Shown here in pieces: positions 33,891-43,800 of a DNA stretch of 64,000 bases. The notes beneath the pieces are model-generated. The model was not told the DNA's origin. It saw only the letters and a list, made by a program, of their open reading frames with translations, and did not search any database. The DNA lies in assembly GCA_026706025.1 (NCBI GenBank), contig JAPOZO010000063.1:1-64000 (forward strand), written 5' to 3'. A program made the translations under genes and the position numbers. This stretch comes from Candidatus Poribacteria bacterium (GTDB taxonomy: Bacteria > Poribacteria > WGA-4E > WGA-3G). Within the stretch, counting starts at the first letter, position 1. The number at the start of each line of letters is the position of its first letter.

Positions 33891-36800
33891 ATGATGAACC
33901 GATTAGCTGACAACGATCCTCCGATTATGTTTGAAAGCTTAGGACTCAAGCATAACCGTTCGTACACCGTTCCGGTTGTATGTCTCCTTTTTTTATTTCT
34001 GCTTTTTATAATTACCGGTTGTGGTCCATTGGTAACCACCGATCCGCAGTCCAGTGTTCCACTTGAGGGTTCAGGTGCAGATTCACATCCGAAAAAGGTA
34101 TGGCCAGTACAACGGACGCTCGTCAGTAACGAAGTTAACTGTATTGCTGCCGATGCGGACAACGTATGGATTGCGACAGCACGGGGGGTTTCACGCTGGA
34201 TACGTCAGCAGGATAGATGGCTACACTATACGATGGAAGATGGGTTAGCAAACGATATGGTGAATGCCGTTGCAATTGAAGGGCAGTGGATTTGGTTCGC
34301 TACAGATGAAGGCGTAAGCCGCTACGATACCCAAACAGACACCTTTTCAACCTTCCGAACGATTGATGGCTTAGCGAGCGACCAGGTTTCCTCTATTGCC
34401 GTGGATGGGAATTACGTCTGGTTTGGCACATCCGAGGGGTTAAACCGCTATGACAAAACGATTGATAGTTGGGCGGTACGTACCCGAAAAGACGGTTTGG
34501 TTAGCAAAATAATCACAACGATCGCAGTCGAGGCAGAATACGTCTGGGTCGGCACAGATAGGGAAATAAACCCGGATCCCCACGGATGGGATGAGGATCC
34601 GAGGTTCAGCAGAGGCGGCGTGAGTCGTTACCACCGAGACACCGATTCTTGGAATAATTATACAAAATCAGATGGCTTGATAGACAGCGAGATCGCTACG
34701 ATTGCCGTGGACGATGACAGCGTTTGGTTTGGTACGCAAAAAGAAGGGGTCAGTCAATACAACAAAGTTGATCAGACCTTCATCAAGACGTATACGAAGA
34801 CCGATCTCCTGAAAAGCAATATGATCACCTGTATCCGTTCAGATGGATTTCAAGTCTGGTTTGGAACTGCCAATGCTGGCATCCATCGGTTCATCAAACC
34901 TGTCAATACATGGGTGCATTACACCAAAGCAGACGGATTAGCAAGTAACCATGTCAGTTGGATTACTACACAAGGGAATGATGTCTGGTTTGCGAGCAAA
35001 GAAGATGGTGTGAGTCGCTTCGATAAGGTGACCGGGGAATGGACAATTTACAAGCAAGCAGATTTTCTTGCCGACAATGATGTCCGCGATATAGCACGTG
35101 ATGCCGATGGGAACCTCTGGGTAGCGACTGTTGCGGGAATTTCGGTTTACTCCGCTCAAACGCGCAGCTGGGAAGTTATCTCGAAAGAAGATGGATTGCC
35201 GACGCCTTATGTCACGTCAATACTTATTAGCCAGAATAGCCATCAGCCATCAGCAGTCAGCAGTCAGCAAGAGGACTCTCGTGGCAGTGATAACAAAAGC
35301 AACATCCACAACAAACCTACTGATAGCGGACAGCCGACGGTTTCTGATAGCCGACGGTTTCCGACAGCCATTTGGATTGGGAGCGATCGAGGACTTGGTG
35401 AAGGGACATATCTTAATGATGAATGGGCATTTCATACCCCACCTCAAGCGGAGACGCAAGGTGAAGCCTTTATAACAGCACTTGATGCTGACGCTGCACA
35501 GCCTAATCCTACCATCTGGATCGGCACCACTTTGGGACCCGCCATGTATGACTCAACATCTCAAAAATGGACGCAGCTTGCCGTGCCAGACGCGCCCAAA
35601 AACCCGCTTATATTATCTGTGCTTGTTCACGATGGCAGCGTCTGGTTTGGTGGCACTGAAGGCATTTGGCGATATTCAATTGCCGATAAGAAGATGCATG
35701 CTGCTGCTGACGGACTTCCCAATCTCAATGTTAATGTCCTGCTATCCACAAGCGAAACAGGAAAGGAAGAGACGCTTTGGGTAGGAACAGGTCAAGGGCT
35801 TGCGAGATATGACAGCACCCGGCAGCGTTGGGTGTCGTTGTCCTTTAATGCCCAATTGCCTTCGCCTAATGTCACCGCGCTCGCTTTTCGAGATGGCATC
35901 CTCTGGATCGGTACACCCCAAGGCCTGGGAAGCTATACAATTGCCTCCAATGCTTGGAGTTCTCTCTCAAATGTACCACATAACATCCGAGACATCCTGT
36001 GTGAGGCAGATGAAACGCTTTGGTTGGCGACAGATATCGGTCTTGTTGAATATAACGTACAAAATGGAAAAGAGGCACTGCATCAATCCCGTCCAGTACG
36101 GGAACCGTTCCTTGAAATCAGAGTCTCAGACATCAAATTTGATGGCGATTATATCTGGTTCAACAACTGGCGGGCTTCACCGAACGGTAGTATTGTGCGG
36201 TTTCATCGTCCAACAGAGACGTGGCGGCGTTTCACACGCTTAGATATTCTACAATCCACCCAAAAAAGATCTATGACGTTTATACGTTGGAGTTATGTCG
36301 ATACCAATGCCGTCTGGTTCACAACGGATTACGGTGTGCTGCGCTACGATAAAAGGGCAGATACGTGGCAGCATTTTACGACAGAAGATGGACTCTCTAC
36401 AGATGATGTGGATAAGATCGCTGTCAGTGAGCAGAGTGTCTGGGTCATTCCGATAATAGGGCTGGAATTAAATCATTATAGTAAAGCAACTGGAACATGG
36501 CAGGTAGTTGAAGAAGAAGGCCACCGTGAGATTGAGCGCATAAAGACACTTGGGGTTGATGGACCGAATGTCTGGTTCGCATCTGGCCGTGGACTCACGC
36601 GGTACAATGAAATTACTGGTGAATGGAAGAATTTTGGACCGAGGGATGGACTGGCAGGTCGAGGCGGCGAATGGATTACTATAGATGATGATTTCATCTG
36701 GGTGGCACGTTCAGAATGGGACAGAGGCAGCAACCGTCCATTGTCACGATACGATAAGAAAACGAAAAAATGGACGACGTTTTCAACGAATGACGTGCTT

Positions 36801-38198
36801 GCTGCGAGTACCATTAGACGCGTTATCGCAACAGAGAATGATGTCTGGATACTCTACAGGCCTTGGGACGACGCAGGTGTCACTCGATACGACAGGCGTA
36901 CAAAGGAGTGGACGACGATCCGATCTGGACGCGGAACGCTCGAACTGGCAGCCGATGACGACTATCTCTGGTTAGCTGCACCGAACGAAGGACTTCGACG
37001 ATTTCATTTCGCCTCTGGTACTTGGACAACGTTTAAAGATCTCAAGGGGCTGCTCCACAATCATGTCGGCGAGTATGGACTCGCAGTCGATGAAGACTAT
37101 GTATGGGTAGGGACCCTGCGCGGGCTTTCCCGTTATGATAAGCGGAAAGAATCCTGGACACCATTGACCGCTCTACCCACTCTTATTGGACGCACTGTTC
37201 GGACAGTAGATGCCGATGAACGTTTCGTTTGGGTCGGCACCGACGAAGGTATGTCCCGCTATGACAAGGTTTTAGGGACCTGGAAGAATTATCGACAGGA
37301 GGGTGGATCCGAAAATATAGAAACCCACGGGGGCCATTGGCACCGGCATGGACGAAAAAAGAGAGACTCTCTCTCCGATAACGTTGTGAGTTCTATTGTA
37401 ACAGATGAACAATACGTCTGGGTCGGGACACGCGATGGCGCGAACCGCTTTGATAAAATAGCACTGCAGTGGGACCAGTACAAGACTGAGCATGGGTTAC
37501 CCGCTAATAATGTGACTTCTGTCAGCAGCGATGGCAATAGTATCTGGGTCGGGACTAATTCCGGGATTGGGAAGTATCCGCGCACAGCAGATGACCTCAA
37601 CGCATGGATTACCTACACATCCGGGACCGAGATCCAACCTTCTGCCGTATCTAAGGAGTTCGCCGAATCATTGGTTACCGACCAAATTTGGTGTATCACA
37701 GCGAGCAAGAGACACGTCTGGGTCGGCACACGCCGAGGTGTGAGCAAATACGATGTCGGTAGAGACATCTGGAAGACAATCACAATGGAAGATGGACTCG
37801 CCAGCGATGAAGTCAGTTGTATCGCTATTGATGGCGACAATGTCTGGTTTGGCAGTGATCGCGGCGTGACCCTCTATAATGAAAGAACAGAGGTGTGGGC
37901 TGCCTACACAACCGAAGCGGGACTCGCCAGTAACAAAGTTACCACTATCGGTGTTGATGGCGCAGAAGTTTGGATCGGTACTTACAATGCGGGCATCAGT
38001 CGATTTGATCAGTTAACAAATAGTTGGACGACTTATACGCGAGAGGACGGTTTGGCGCATAACGGTATCCTCTCTATGGCTATTGATAGGAACTACGTTT
38101 GGTTTGGCACATATCGTGGATTAAGTCGTTTCGATAAACGCACAGGTATCTGGACGGTCTTCACAGAGGTCTATGGCCCCGAGGATATTTTGAGATAA
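33891..38198 (+). CDS. Giant regulator-propeller-repeat lipoprotein (1435 aa)
   Basis: The N-terminal hydrophobic stretch with a lipobox (FIITGCG, Cys about 45) predicts a lipoprotein. The mature protein is built almost wholly of Reg_prop-type repeats of about 45 residues with the pattern VWFGT..GVSRYDK......YT..DGLASNxV, more than twenty copies, forming two or more seven-bladed propellers. Such repeats occur in the periplasmic sensor part of hybrid two-component systems, but no kinase or receiver domain is present here, so it may be a stand-alone binding or sensing protein. A repeat element inserted at about 35232-35372 encodes a Ser/Gln-rich linker. The ATG at 33891 is preceded by GAAGGGG. 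Confidence 0.8.
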   Translation: MMNRLADNDPPIMFESLGLKHNRSYTVPVVCLLFLFLLFIITGCGPLVTTDPQSSVPLEGSGADSHPKKVWPVQRTLVSNEVNCIAADADNVWIATARGVSRWIRQQDRWLHYTMEDGLANDMVNAVAIEGQWIWFATDEGVSRYDTQTDTFSTFRTIDGLASDQVSSIAVDGNYVWFGTSEGLNRYDKTIDSWAVRTRKDGLVSKIITTIAVEAEYVWVGTDREINPDPHGWDEDPRFSRGGVSRYHRDTDSWNNYTKSDGLIDSEIATIAVDDDSVWFGTQKEGVSQYNKVDQTFIKTYTKTDLLKSNMITCIRSDGFQVWFGTANAGIHRFIKPVNTWVHYTKADGLASNHVSWITTQGNDVWFASKEDGVSRFDKVTGEWTIYKQADFLADNDVRDIARDADGNLWVATVAGISVYSAQTRSWEVISKEDGLPTPYVTSILISQNSHQPSAVSSQQEDSRGSDNKSNIHNKPTDSGQPTVSDSRRFPTAIWIGSDRGLGEGTYLNDEWAFHTPPQAETQGEAFITALDADAAQPNPTIWIGTTLGPAMYDSTSQKWTQLAVPDAPKNPLILSVLVHDGSVWFGGTEGIWRYSIADKKMHAAADGLPNLNVNVLLSTSETGKEETLWVGTGQGLARYDSTRQRWVSLSFNAQLPSPNVTALAFRDGILWIGTPQGLGSYTIASNAWSSLSNVPHNIRDILCEADETLWLATDIGLVEYNVQNGKEALHQSRPVREPFLEIRVSDIKFDGDYIWFNNWRASPNGSIVRFHRPTETWRRFTRLDILQSTQKRSMTFIRWSYVDTNAVWFTTDYGVLRYDKRADTWQHFTTEDGLSTDDVDKIAVSEQSVWVIPIIGLELNHYSKATGTWQVVEEEGHREIERIKTLGVDGPNVWFASGRGLTRYNEITGEWKNFGPRDGLAGRGGEWITIDDDFIWVARSEWDRGSNRPLSRYDKKTKKWTTFSTNDVLAASTIRRVIATENDVWILYRPWDDAGVTRYDRRTKEWTTIRSGRGTLELAADDDYLWLAAPNEGLRRFHFASGTWTTFKDLKGLLHNHVGEYGLAVDEDYVWVGTLRGLSRYDKRKESWTPLTALPTLIGRTVRTVDADERFVWVGTDEGMSRYDKVLGTWKNYRQEGGSENIETHGGHWHRHGRKKRDSLSDNVVSSIVTDEQYVWVGTRDGANRFDKIALQWDQYKTEHGLPANNVTSVSSDGNSIWVGTNSGIGKYPRTADDLNAWITYTSGTEIQPSAVSKEFAESLVTDQIWCITASKRHVWVGTRRGVSKYDVGRDIWKTITMEDGLASDEVSCIAIDGDNVWFGSDRGVTLYNERTEVWAAYTTEAGLASNKVTTIGVDGAEVWIGTYNAGISRFDQLTNSWTTYTREDGLAHNGILSMAIDRNYVWFGTYRGLSRFDKRTGIWTVFTEVYGPEDILR
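35232..35372 (+). repeat. 'Cagtcagc'-type palindromic repeat inserted in frame
   Basis: Iterations of AGCCATCAGC and CAGTCAGCAG on the left and inverted GACAGCCGACGGTTTCTGAT-like units on the right flank a central stretch. The element stays open in the gene frame, encoding a low-complexity linker (NSHQPSAVSSQQEDSRG...TDSGQPTVSDSRRF). Related elements lie at 38203-38325 and 59356-59450. Confidence 0.65.
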
Positions 38199-38202
38199 AG
38201 AT

Positions 38203-38325
38203 GGTTATCAGTTATCAGTCGTCAATTGTCAGTTAAAGAGGGTTTCTGTGGCGAATACAGCAAACTGGACTGCCACAAGGTGACTCTTAACTGAAAACCG
38301 ATAACCGACAACTGATAACTAATTA
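38203..38325. repeat. Intergenic palindromic repeat, TTATCAGTTATCAGT family
   Basis: Left arm GGTTATCAGTTATCAGTC and right arm CCGACAACTGATAACT are inverted copies around a unique centre. The element fills the whole gap between the propeller gene and the next ATG, leaving no ribosome site for the latter. Confidence 0.75.
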
Positions 38326-38328
38326 ACT

Positions 38329-40281
38329 ATGAACACAAAAACAGAGGTCCGAAAGTGGCTTATCTCTTGTCTCCTTCTCTTACTGCTAAATTGTGCTTTT
38401 GTATTCTATGCTGACGCAGAGGACGTATACAGCCTATTTGGCAAGTTATTCCTTTCTGGACGCGTCGAATACGATTTCACAAACAGACGAAACTTTCTTG
38501 CAGACACTGAAGAAGAGCGAGTCAGGCAAGACGACTTTGATTTTGATCGCCTCTTTCGGCGCGGTTTCCACAGTGTCATGGTTATTGAGGAAACCGCGGG
38601 CAGCGTCAAAAACATCCTCAGTCTCGGAGAGGTCCCGACAACCTTTACGAAATTCACCTTTGATCAGATTGACCTGAGTGGTGTCCGTTGGGAGGTGCGT
38701 TCCAATCGCACGGATTGGACGATTCTAATGGTGCCTGGCTTGCTCAATCGCCTGAACGGGCAAGAGGAAAGGACGGAAGGGTCTGGCATCGGTTTGCGTG
38801 AGGTCACAAAGTTCGGCAATTCACAACTGGGGCTTTCTTGGTACTTCCGAGAGGTACCCGTGTGGGCGGTGGACCTGGAAACTAATTTTACCAACTACGG
38901 TGTAAAAGCAGAGGTGGCTGTCACGCCAAAGAGTGCGTTGCAAAAGAATCTGACTTCACGTTTGGATGCGACGACAACGATTTTCAAAGCCTTCCAAACC
39001 GTCGGTGACACGATTTTTCAGGCAGAAGCCTTTCGCGTCGGTCCCCGGTTCGATGCCTCCCGCTCCGTCGGCGATAATGATGACCAAGACCGCTACTCCG
39101 ATAACACGTTTCTTGACCCACCCTCCCTGATTATTCCCGGCGATCTTGATAAAAATAACAACGGTATTTTTGACTATGAGGACGACATTCTGCTTTTCGA
39201 TGTCGATGAGGATTTCCTTGACGAAAGCGATCGGAACAACAACGGTATTCGGGATGAGGAGGAAAATGATAAAGACCCGAATTACGAATTCGATGTCGGA
39301 CTGCGAGGTATACGGCTTTTTATGAACCGTAAGATAAGTCAGCAGGTGAGCGTCGTTGACCTCGATCTTGGGTTGCAGATAGAAGAAAACCTCAGACTCA
39401 GAAATACCCCCACCTCAACGAAAGCATTCGCTAACATTGTTTACCAAAAACAACTCGCACAAGCTTCTTCGCTTGTTGTTGAGAACGAACTCAAATTGGT
39501 AAAAGATCGGATTCCTGACGAAACCTGGTATTATGCCGGATTTTTGGGGAGACAAGAAGAACGCCTCTATCGATCCCAGCCGGAAATCCAGAAAATGGTC
39601 AGAGAGGGAGATCTACAATTCTTCTATGTCGATGGGGGTGTCGAAGTCGAAAAAAGACGCAGGGACCCGCGGTTGATGCAGAACGACCTCATTAACACCG
39701 CCAAAATCACGTATGAATATCACGGAATTGAACGAATGGTTACGACGGCTCGCGCCAAAATTCAGTACGATTACGATTTCGACAGAGATAATGAACACTA
39801 CGAAGTCGGTATTTTCAAGACGTTGTACCGCCTGCGTCCCTCCAAATCGCTGGAAATTAGTCCAATGTTCAAATATACCATCCGCAACGGTTTCCGCATG
39901 GCAGAAGACAGGATCGAGTACCTTCCGCTAACCGCGGAAATCGACGGCGAGGAGATCTCACGCGGGCTCCGATTGCGCGAAATCGAACGTACACACGTGC
40001 GTGATATGACACCAGCACTTATCCTCAAGGTTGTCTATCAGTTTACGAAGACTATCAAACTTACTGGTGGTGGTCAAATTCTTTTATTCAATGATATGCG
40101 TGATGATGATAACGATTTTGTCCGTCAGGCGTTATTAGCTGAGATGGAAAAAAGTTTCACCGCCTATCGGAAGCAGATGTTTCTACATATCGGTGCCAGA
40201 TACATAGACCAACGCGCAATCGGGGAAGTTAACGACCAAAACTACATGGAACTTTTCGTCCGCGTCTTTGGGAAATTCTAA
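38329..40281 (+). CDS. Outer-membrane protein with EF-type Ca-binding loops, paralogue of 12043-15396 (650 aa)
   Basis: Signal peptide (about 1-30, FVFYADA) then a strand-rich body. At about residues 280-325 are Asp/Asn loops LDKNNNGIFDYEDD and DRNNNGIRDEEEN, followed by YEFDVGLRGIRLFMN, the same order as in the larger barrel-like lipoprotein. The C-terminal third alternates polar and hydrophobic residues as in an outer-membrane barrel and ends VRVFGKF, with a terminal Phe typical of BAM substrates. The start codon directly follows a repeat element and has no visible ribosome site. Role unknown; partner of the propeller gene by position. Confidence 0.65.
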   Translation: MNTKTEVRKWLISCLLLLLLNCAFVFYADAEDVYSLFGKLFLSGRVEYDFTNRRNFLADTEEERVRQDDFDFDRLFRRGFHSVMVIEETAGSVKNILSLGEVPTTFTKFTFDQIDLSGVRWEVRSNRTDWTILMVPGLLNRLNGQEERTEGSGIGLREVTKFGNSQLGLSWYFREVPVWAVDLETNFTNYGVKAEVAVTPKSALQKNLTSRLDATTTIFKAFQTVGDTIFQAEAFRVGPRFDASRSVGDNDDQDRYSDNTFLDPPSLIIPGDLDKNNNGIFDYEDDILLFDVDEDFLDESDRNNNGIRDEEENDKDPNYEFDVGLRGIRLFMNRKISQQVSVVDLDLGLQIEENLRLRNTPTSTKAFANIVYQKQLAQASSLVVENELKLVKDRIPDETWYYAGFLGRQEERLYRSQPEIQKMVREGDLQFFYVDGGVEVEKRRRDPRLMQNDLINTAKITYEYHGIERMVTTARAKIQYDYDFDRDNEHYEVGIFKTLYRLRPSKSLEISPMFKYTIRNGFRMAEDRIEYLPLTAEIDGEEISRGLRLREIERTHVRDMTPALILKVVYQFTKTIKLTGGGQILLFNDMRDDDNDFVRQALLAEMEKSFTAYRKQMFLHIGARYIDQRAIGEVNDQNYMELFVRVFGKF

Positions 40282-40342
40282 TAAGCTGCCTACTGCATTT
40301 TTCCAAAATTTCGTAAATTATGCATTTTTTTTGTAATTTAAT

Positions 40343-40371
40343 TTGACAAACAGATGTGTAGGGTGTATAAT
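40343..40371 (+). promoter_or_regulatory. Strong sigma-70-type promoter of the blaI-M56 operon
   Basis: Perfect TTGACA (40343-40348) and TATAAT (40366-40371) with a 17-bp spacer, about 110 bp before the blaI-like start. Overlapping repeats TACTA (40371-40375), TACGTA (40380-40385) and TAGTA (40394-40398) right after the -10 box are plausible operator half-sites for the repressor. Confidence 0.8.
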
Positions 40372-40482
40372 ACTATTACTACGTATTTAGTTTTAGTATT
40401 TACAGACCGTAATTCGCAACATGCGCCTTAACATTTTGACTTGTAGATCACATTCACCTTTTATATATAAGGATCAAATCAA

Positions 40483-40869
40483 ATGAGACCCCAGAGATTA
40501 CACCATTTAGAACTTGAAGTGATGAAAGTGGTATGGAAATTGACGCATGCCACGGTCAACGATGTCCTTGATAACATTGACCGCAAGCTCGCCTATACCA
40601 CCGTCGCTACCACTATGAAAAGCCTGGAAAAGAAGGGTTTTTTGTCGCATCAAGTTGATGGTAGGACGTTCGTTTACCAGCCTTTAGTCAAAGAGACAGA
40701 GATTACGCATTCGATGCTCAACGATTTGTTAGAACGGCTTTTTGACAACTCAGCCGAGAAGCTGGTGAACACACTCCTCGAAGTGCGACAAACGAGCGTA
40801 GATGAACACAACCGCTTACAAGCGTTAATTAACAACTATCAACCTGAAGGAGAAGAAACCAATGAGTAA
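40483..40869 (+). CDS. blaI: BlaI/MecI-family transcriptional repressor (128 aa)
   Basis: Winged-helix repressor of the BlaI/MecI/CopY family. The N-terminal wing-helix RLHHLELEVMKVVWKLTHAT, the recognition helix YTTVATTMKSLEKKGFL and the wing HQVDGRTFVYQPL are standard, followed by a helical dimerisation tail with NLLERLFDNSAEKL-like spacing. In the classical system it is cleaved when the M56 sensor is activated. Its stop overlaps the start of that sensor gene by eight bases, so both are made together. A strong promoter with candidate operator repeats lies upstream. Ribosome site AAGGA. No beta-lactamase gene is present, so the regulon is different here. Confidence 0.9.
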   Translation: MRPQRLHHLELEVMKVVWKLTHATVNDVLDNIDRKLAYTTVATTMKSLEKKGFLSHQVDGRTFVYQPLVKETEITHSMLNDLLERLFDNSAEKLVNTLLEVRQTSVDEHNRLQALINNYQPEGEETNE

Positions 40870-43800
40870 GCAAATCCTCCTTTCCCTGCTCAACTGCTCC
40901 TGGCAATGGATGCTCCTGAGCGGCTTGATATGGTTTGTAACAAGTTCCATGTTTCGCAAAAGTCGTCGTTCCAACACCACTGTCCATCTGCTTTGGCTGT
41001 TGTCTTTACTCAGTCTACCGATCTTGTTCGGTTTGAACCAGTTTGTGCCAGCCCTCTCCATCGCGGGAGACCCGGTCCCCGAATTAACTCAGGCGAAGCC
41101 AATAAACGTATCAGGTTTAGCTGCACTGCCTACAGATTTGCCGGAAATCTCATCCACTGAAAATAACACACAATCCGAAAACCAACTGTTTGCTGGTGGT
41201 AAATCCCTCGTCAATTGGACGAAGATGGATTTCCTACTCTGCGTCTGGGCAATCGGTGCACTCGCTATGTTCGTCCGGTTCACGTTTGGTTTGTCCCGAA
41301 TCTATCAGCTCCGACGCAGTGCTGTAGTGGCTGATGACTCCTATCAAGCAATTTGCCGACGATTGGCGCGACAGCTGGACATAAAGCGTCCGGTCACCGT
41401 GTGTTTCTCGGATCGGATAGCATCACCGATTTCATTCGGTTGGTTATCCCCGTCCGTCCTGATGCCGCGAAAACTGGATTTGGAACAGTTTGCGTTAGTC
41501 GCCGCTCACGAATTGGCACATGTGCAACGACTCGATTGGTTAACGAACCTCTTTTCGCACTTGGTCGGGGTTATCTTCTTTTTCCACCCAATTTACCATC
41601 TCCTTAATCGCGAACTCGTCCATCTCCGAGAACGCATCTGTGACGATTGGGTTATCCAATTGACGGGTGCTCGGAAAAACTACGCGCAATGTTTATTGGA
41701 TCTGGTGCGCCACAGAGATAGGGCTATTCCACTCGCTTTATCTTTAAATCAGCCATCCCAGTTGGAATCTCGAATTGATACTATTTTGAAAAACAACCGA
41801 CGGTTAGACGTGCAGCTGAAGCCGCGCTTGCGGTTAATGGTAGCGACTTTGCTCCTAACCTGTCTACCCTTGTTGGCAATGGCACAGTTGGTGCCGTTGA
41901 AAACTTTCCAAGTCTCACTCTTCGCACAGACACCTGAGAAATCAGAAAAAGCGGTTGATAAGACTGCAGAAAAGCAAGACATGGGAAAAACGAAAGCTGG
42001 AAAAATGGCTGGGAAACAGTACAAAGACGAATCATATATCACAGTGAAGGCCCCTGTACTGCTTGAGCCGTCTGAAGAAAACCGAATATTCTCTGGACCG
42101 CAGCCCGGGGAAAAACTTTCACCGTTGACAGTGACGGGTATTGGTGGTAAAATTGACGGAACAACGTTTGATATGACCACGAAAGCAGATGGAAAACCGC
42201 TCGTCCTCTTCTTGCAAGATACCAATGCAGTTGGTATAAAAGGGCTTGTTAACGTGTTTGAATTGCTGCTTCAAATTGACGCTTTCCAAAAAAGGCAGAG
42301 CCAGGCAACGGGGACCGAAATGCCTAATCAAGGGCTCCAGATAGGTGTTGTGTTCCTTGCAGATAATCTCGATACCTTACCCGAATGGGCGCGTAACATG
42401 TTAAAAGAAGAGATCCCAAATGCGGTATTAAAAGGGATATCTCCCGATGGGCGCGAAGGACCAGGGAGTTATGGACTGAACCGCAATGTCGCACAGACCG
42501 TTCTTATCGCTGAAGATGGGCAAGTGCTACACAACTTCGCTTTCACACAACCGATGCTCTATACCGATCCACATTTTCTCGGTGCCATCGCACAAGCGAT
42601 TGAAGTAGCACCTGCCACACTGGAGAAATGGCTGAATGAAGCGTCAGCGAACCGCCACTACGAGAAAAAGGTGAAGGCTGTCATCATTAAAGAGGGCGAC
42701 GATATCTCTGGTGATGCGCCTGAATGGGTGGAACTCCGCAATCTAACCGATGAAGAACTGAACATGAAAGGGTGGATATTCAACCTTGTCACCACCGAAT
42801 TGGACACCGAGAGGAAACTCATCCGATTCACTAACCATGTTGAAATCCCTGCTGGTAAGGTGAAGTATGTCATCATTAACGATAGCGACGGTACCTCTGG
42901 TGATACGCCTGACTGGATGGAACTCCGCAATCCAACCGATGGTGATACGTCTGAATGGTTGGAACTCCACAATCCAACCGATAAAGAACTGAACTTAAAA
43001 GGGTGGGCACTCGAAATTGTCCCCACCGTATTGGATACTAAAGGGAAGCGTATCCGATTCACTAACGATGTTAAAATCCCTCCTGATGGTGTCCTCCTTC
43101 TGGTTCGCGACCCAAAATCGCTGAAAAAATCGGGTATTATCTTGGAAGAAGATGAGCAACCCCAGAAGGAAAAAAAGGAACGTGGACGGACAATGGAGAA
43201 AGACGGTGCTCGCGATCGTGAACGCATGTCATCTCGGGAAGAGCTCGTCAAACGGTTCGACAAAGATGGCGATGGCAAATTGAATGCGGAAGAAGGCATG
43301 GCAGCGCGCCGCGCCTTAGCAAATCGAGCATCTCAAAACCGAAACCGCAGAGCAAACGTTGAAGTGAAAAATCCCGCTGAATTCAAAAAGGTTCAAGGCG
43401 CAACACTCTTCTCTGGTCCACAACCCGGTGAAAAGCTGCCGCCGCTAATGGCGACAGGCATACGTGGTCGCGCGAAGGGTAAAACGTTTGATTTCATCGC
43501 TAAAACAGATGATGGAAAGCCGCTCGTTCTGTTTTTGCAAGATGGAAATGTTACAGGTTTGCACGGATTGATTGGTATTTCACAGATGATTGAAAAAATC
43601 GCCAACAAATCTAAGCAAAAACTGCACATGAGGGCAGTGTTTCTCGGTGACGACCCTAAAACGTTGAAACGAAGTGTGCTGCAGTGGATCAATAGTTCAA
43701 TCTCGGTGGAGACTGATGATCCTAACATGCCGGCAGGAAGTGTGACTGTTAGCCCAATCTCACTGCGTATGCCAGAGAACGTTTTACTTGGCATTTCTCC

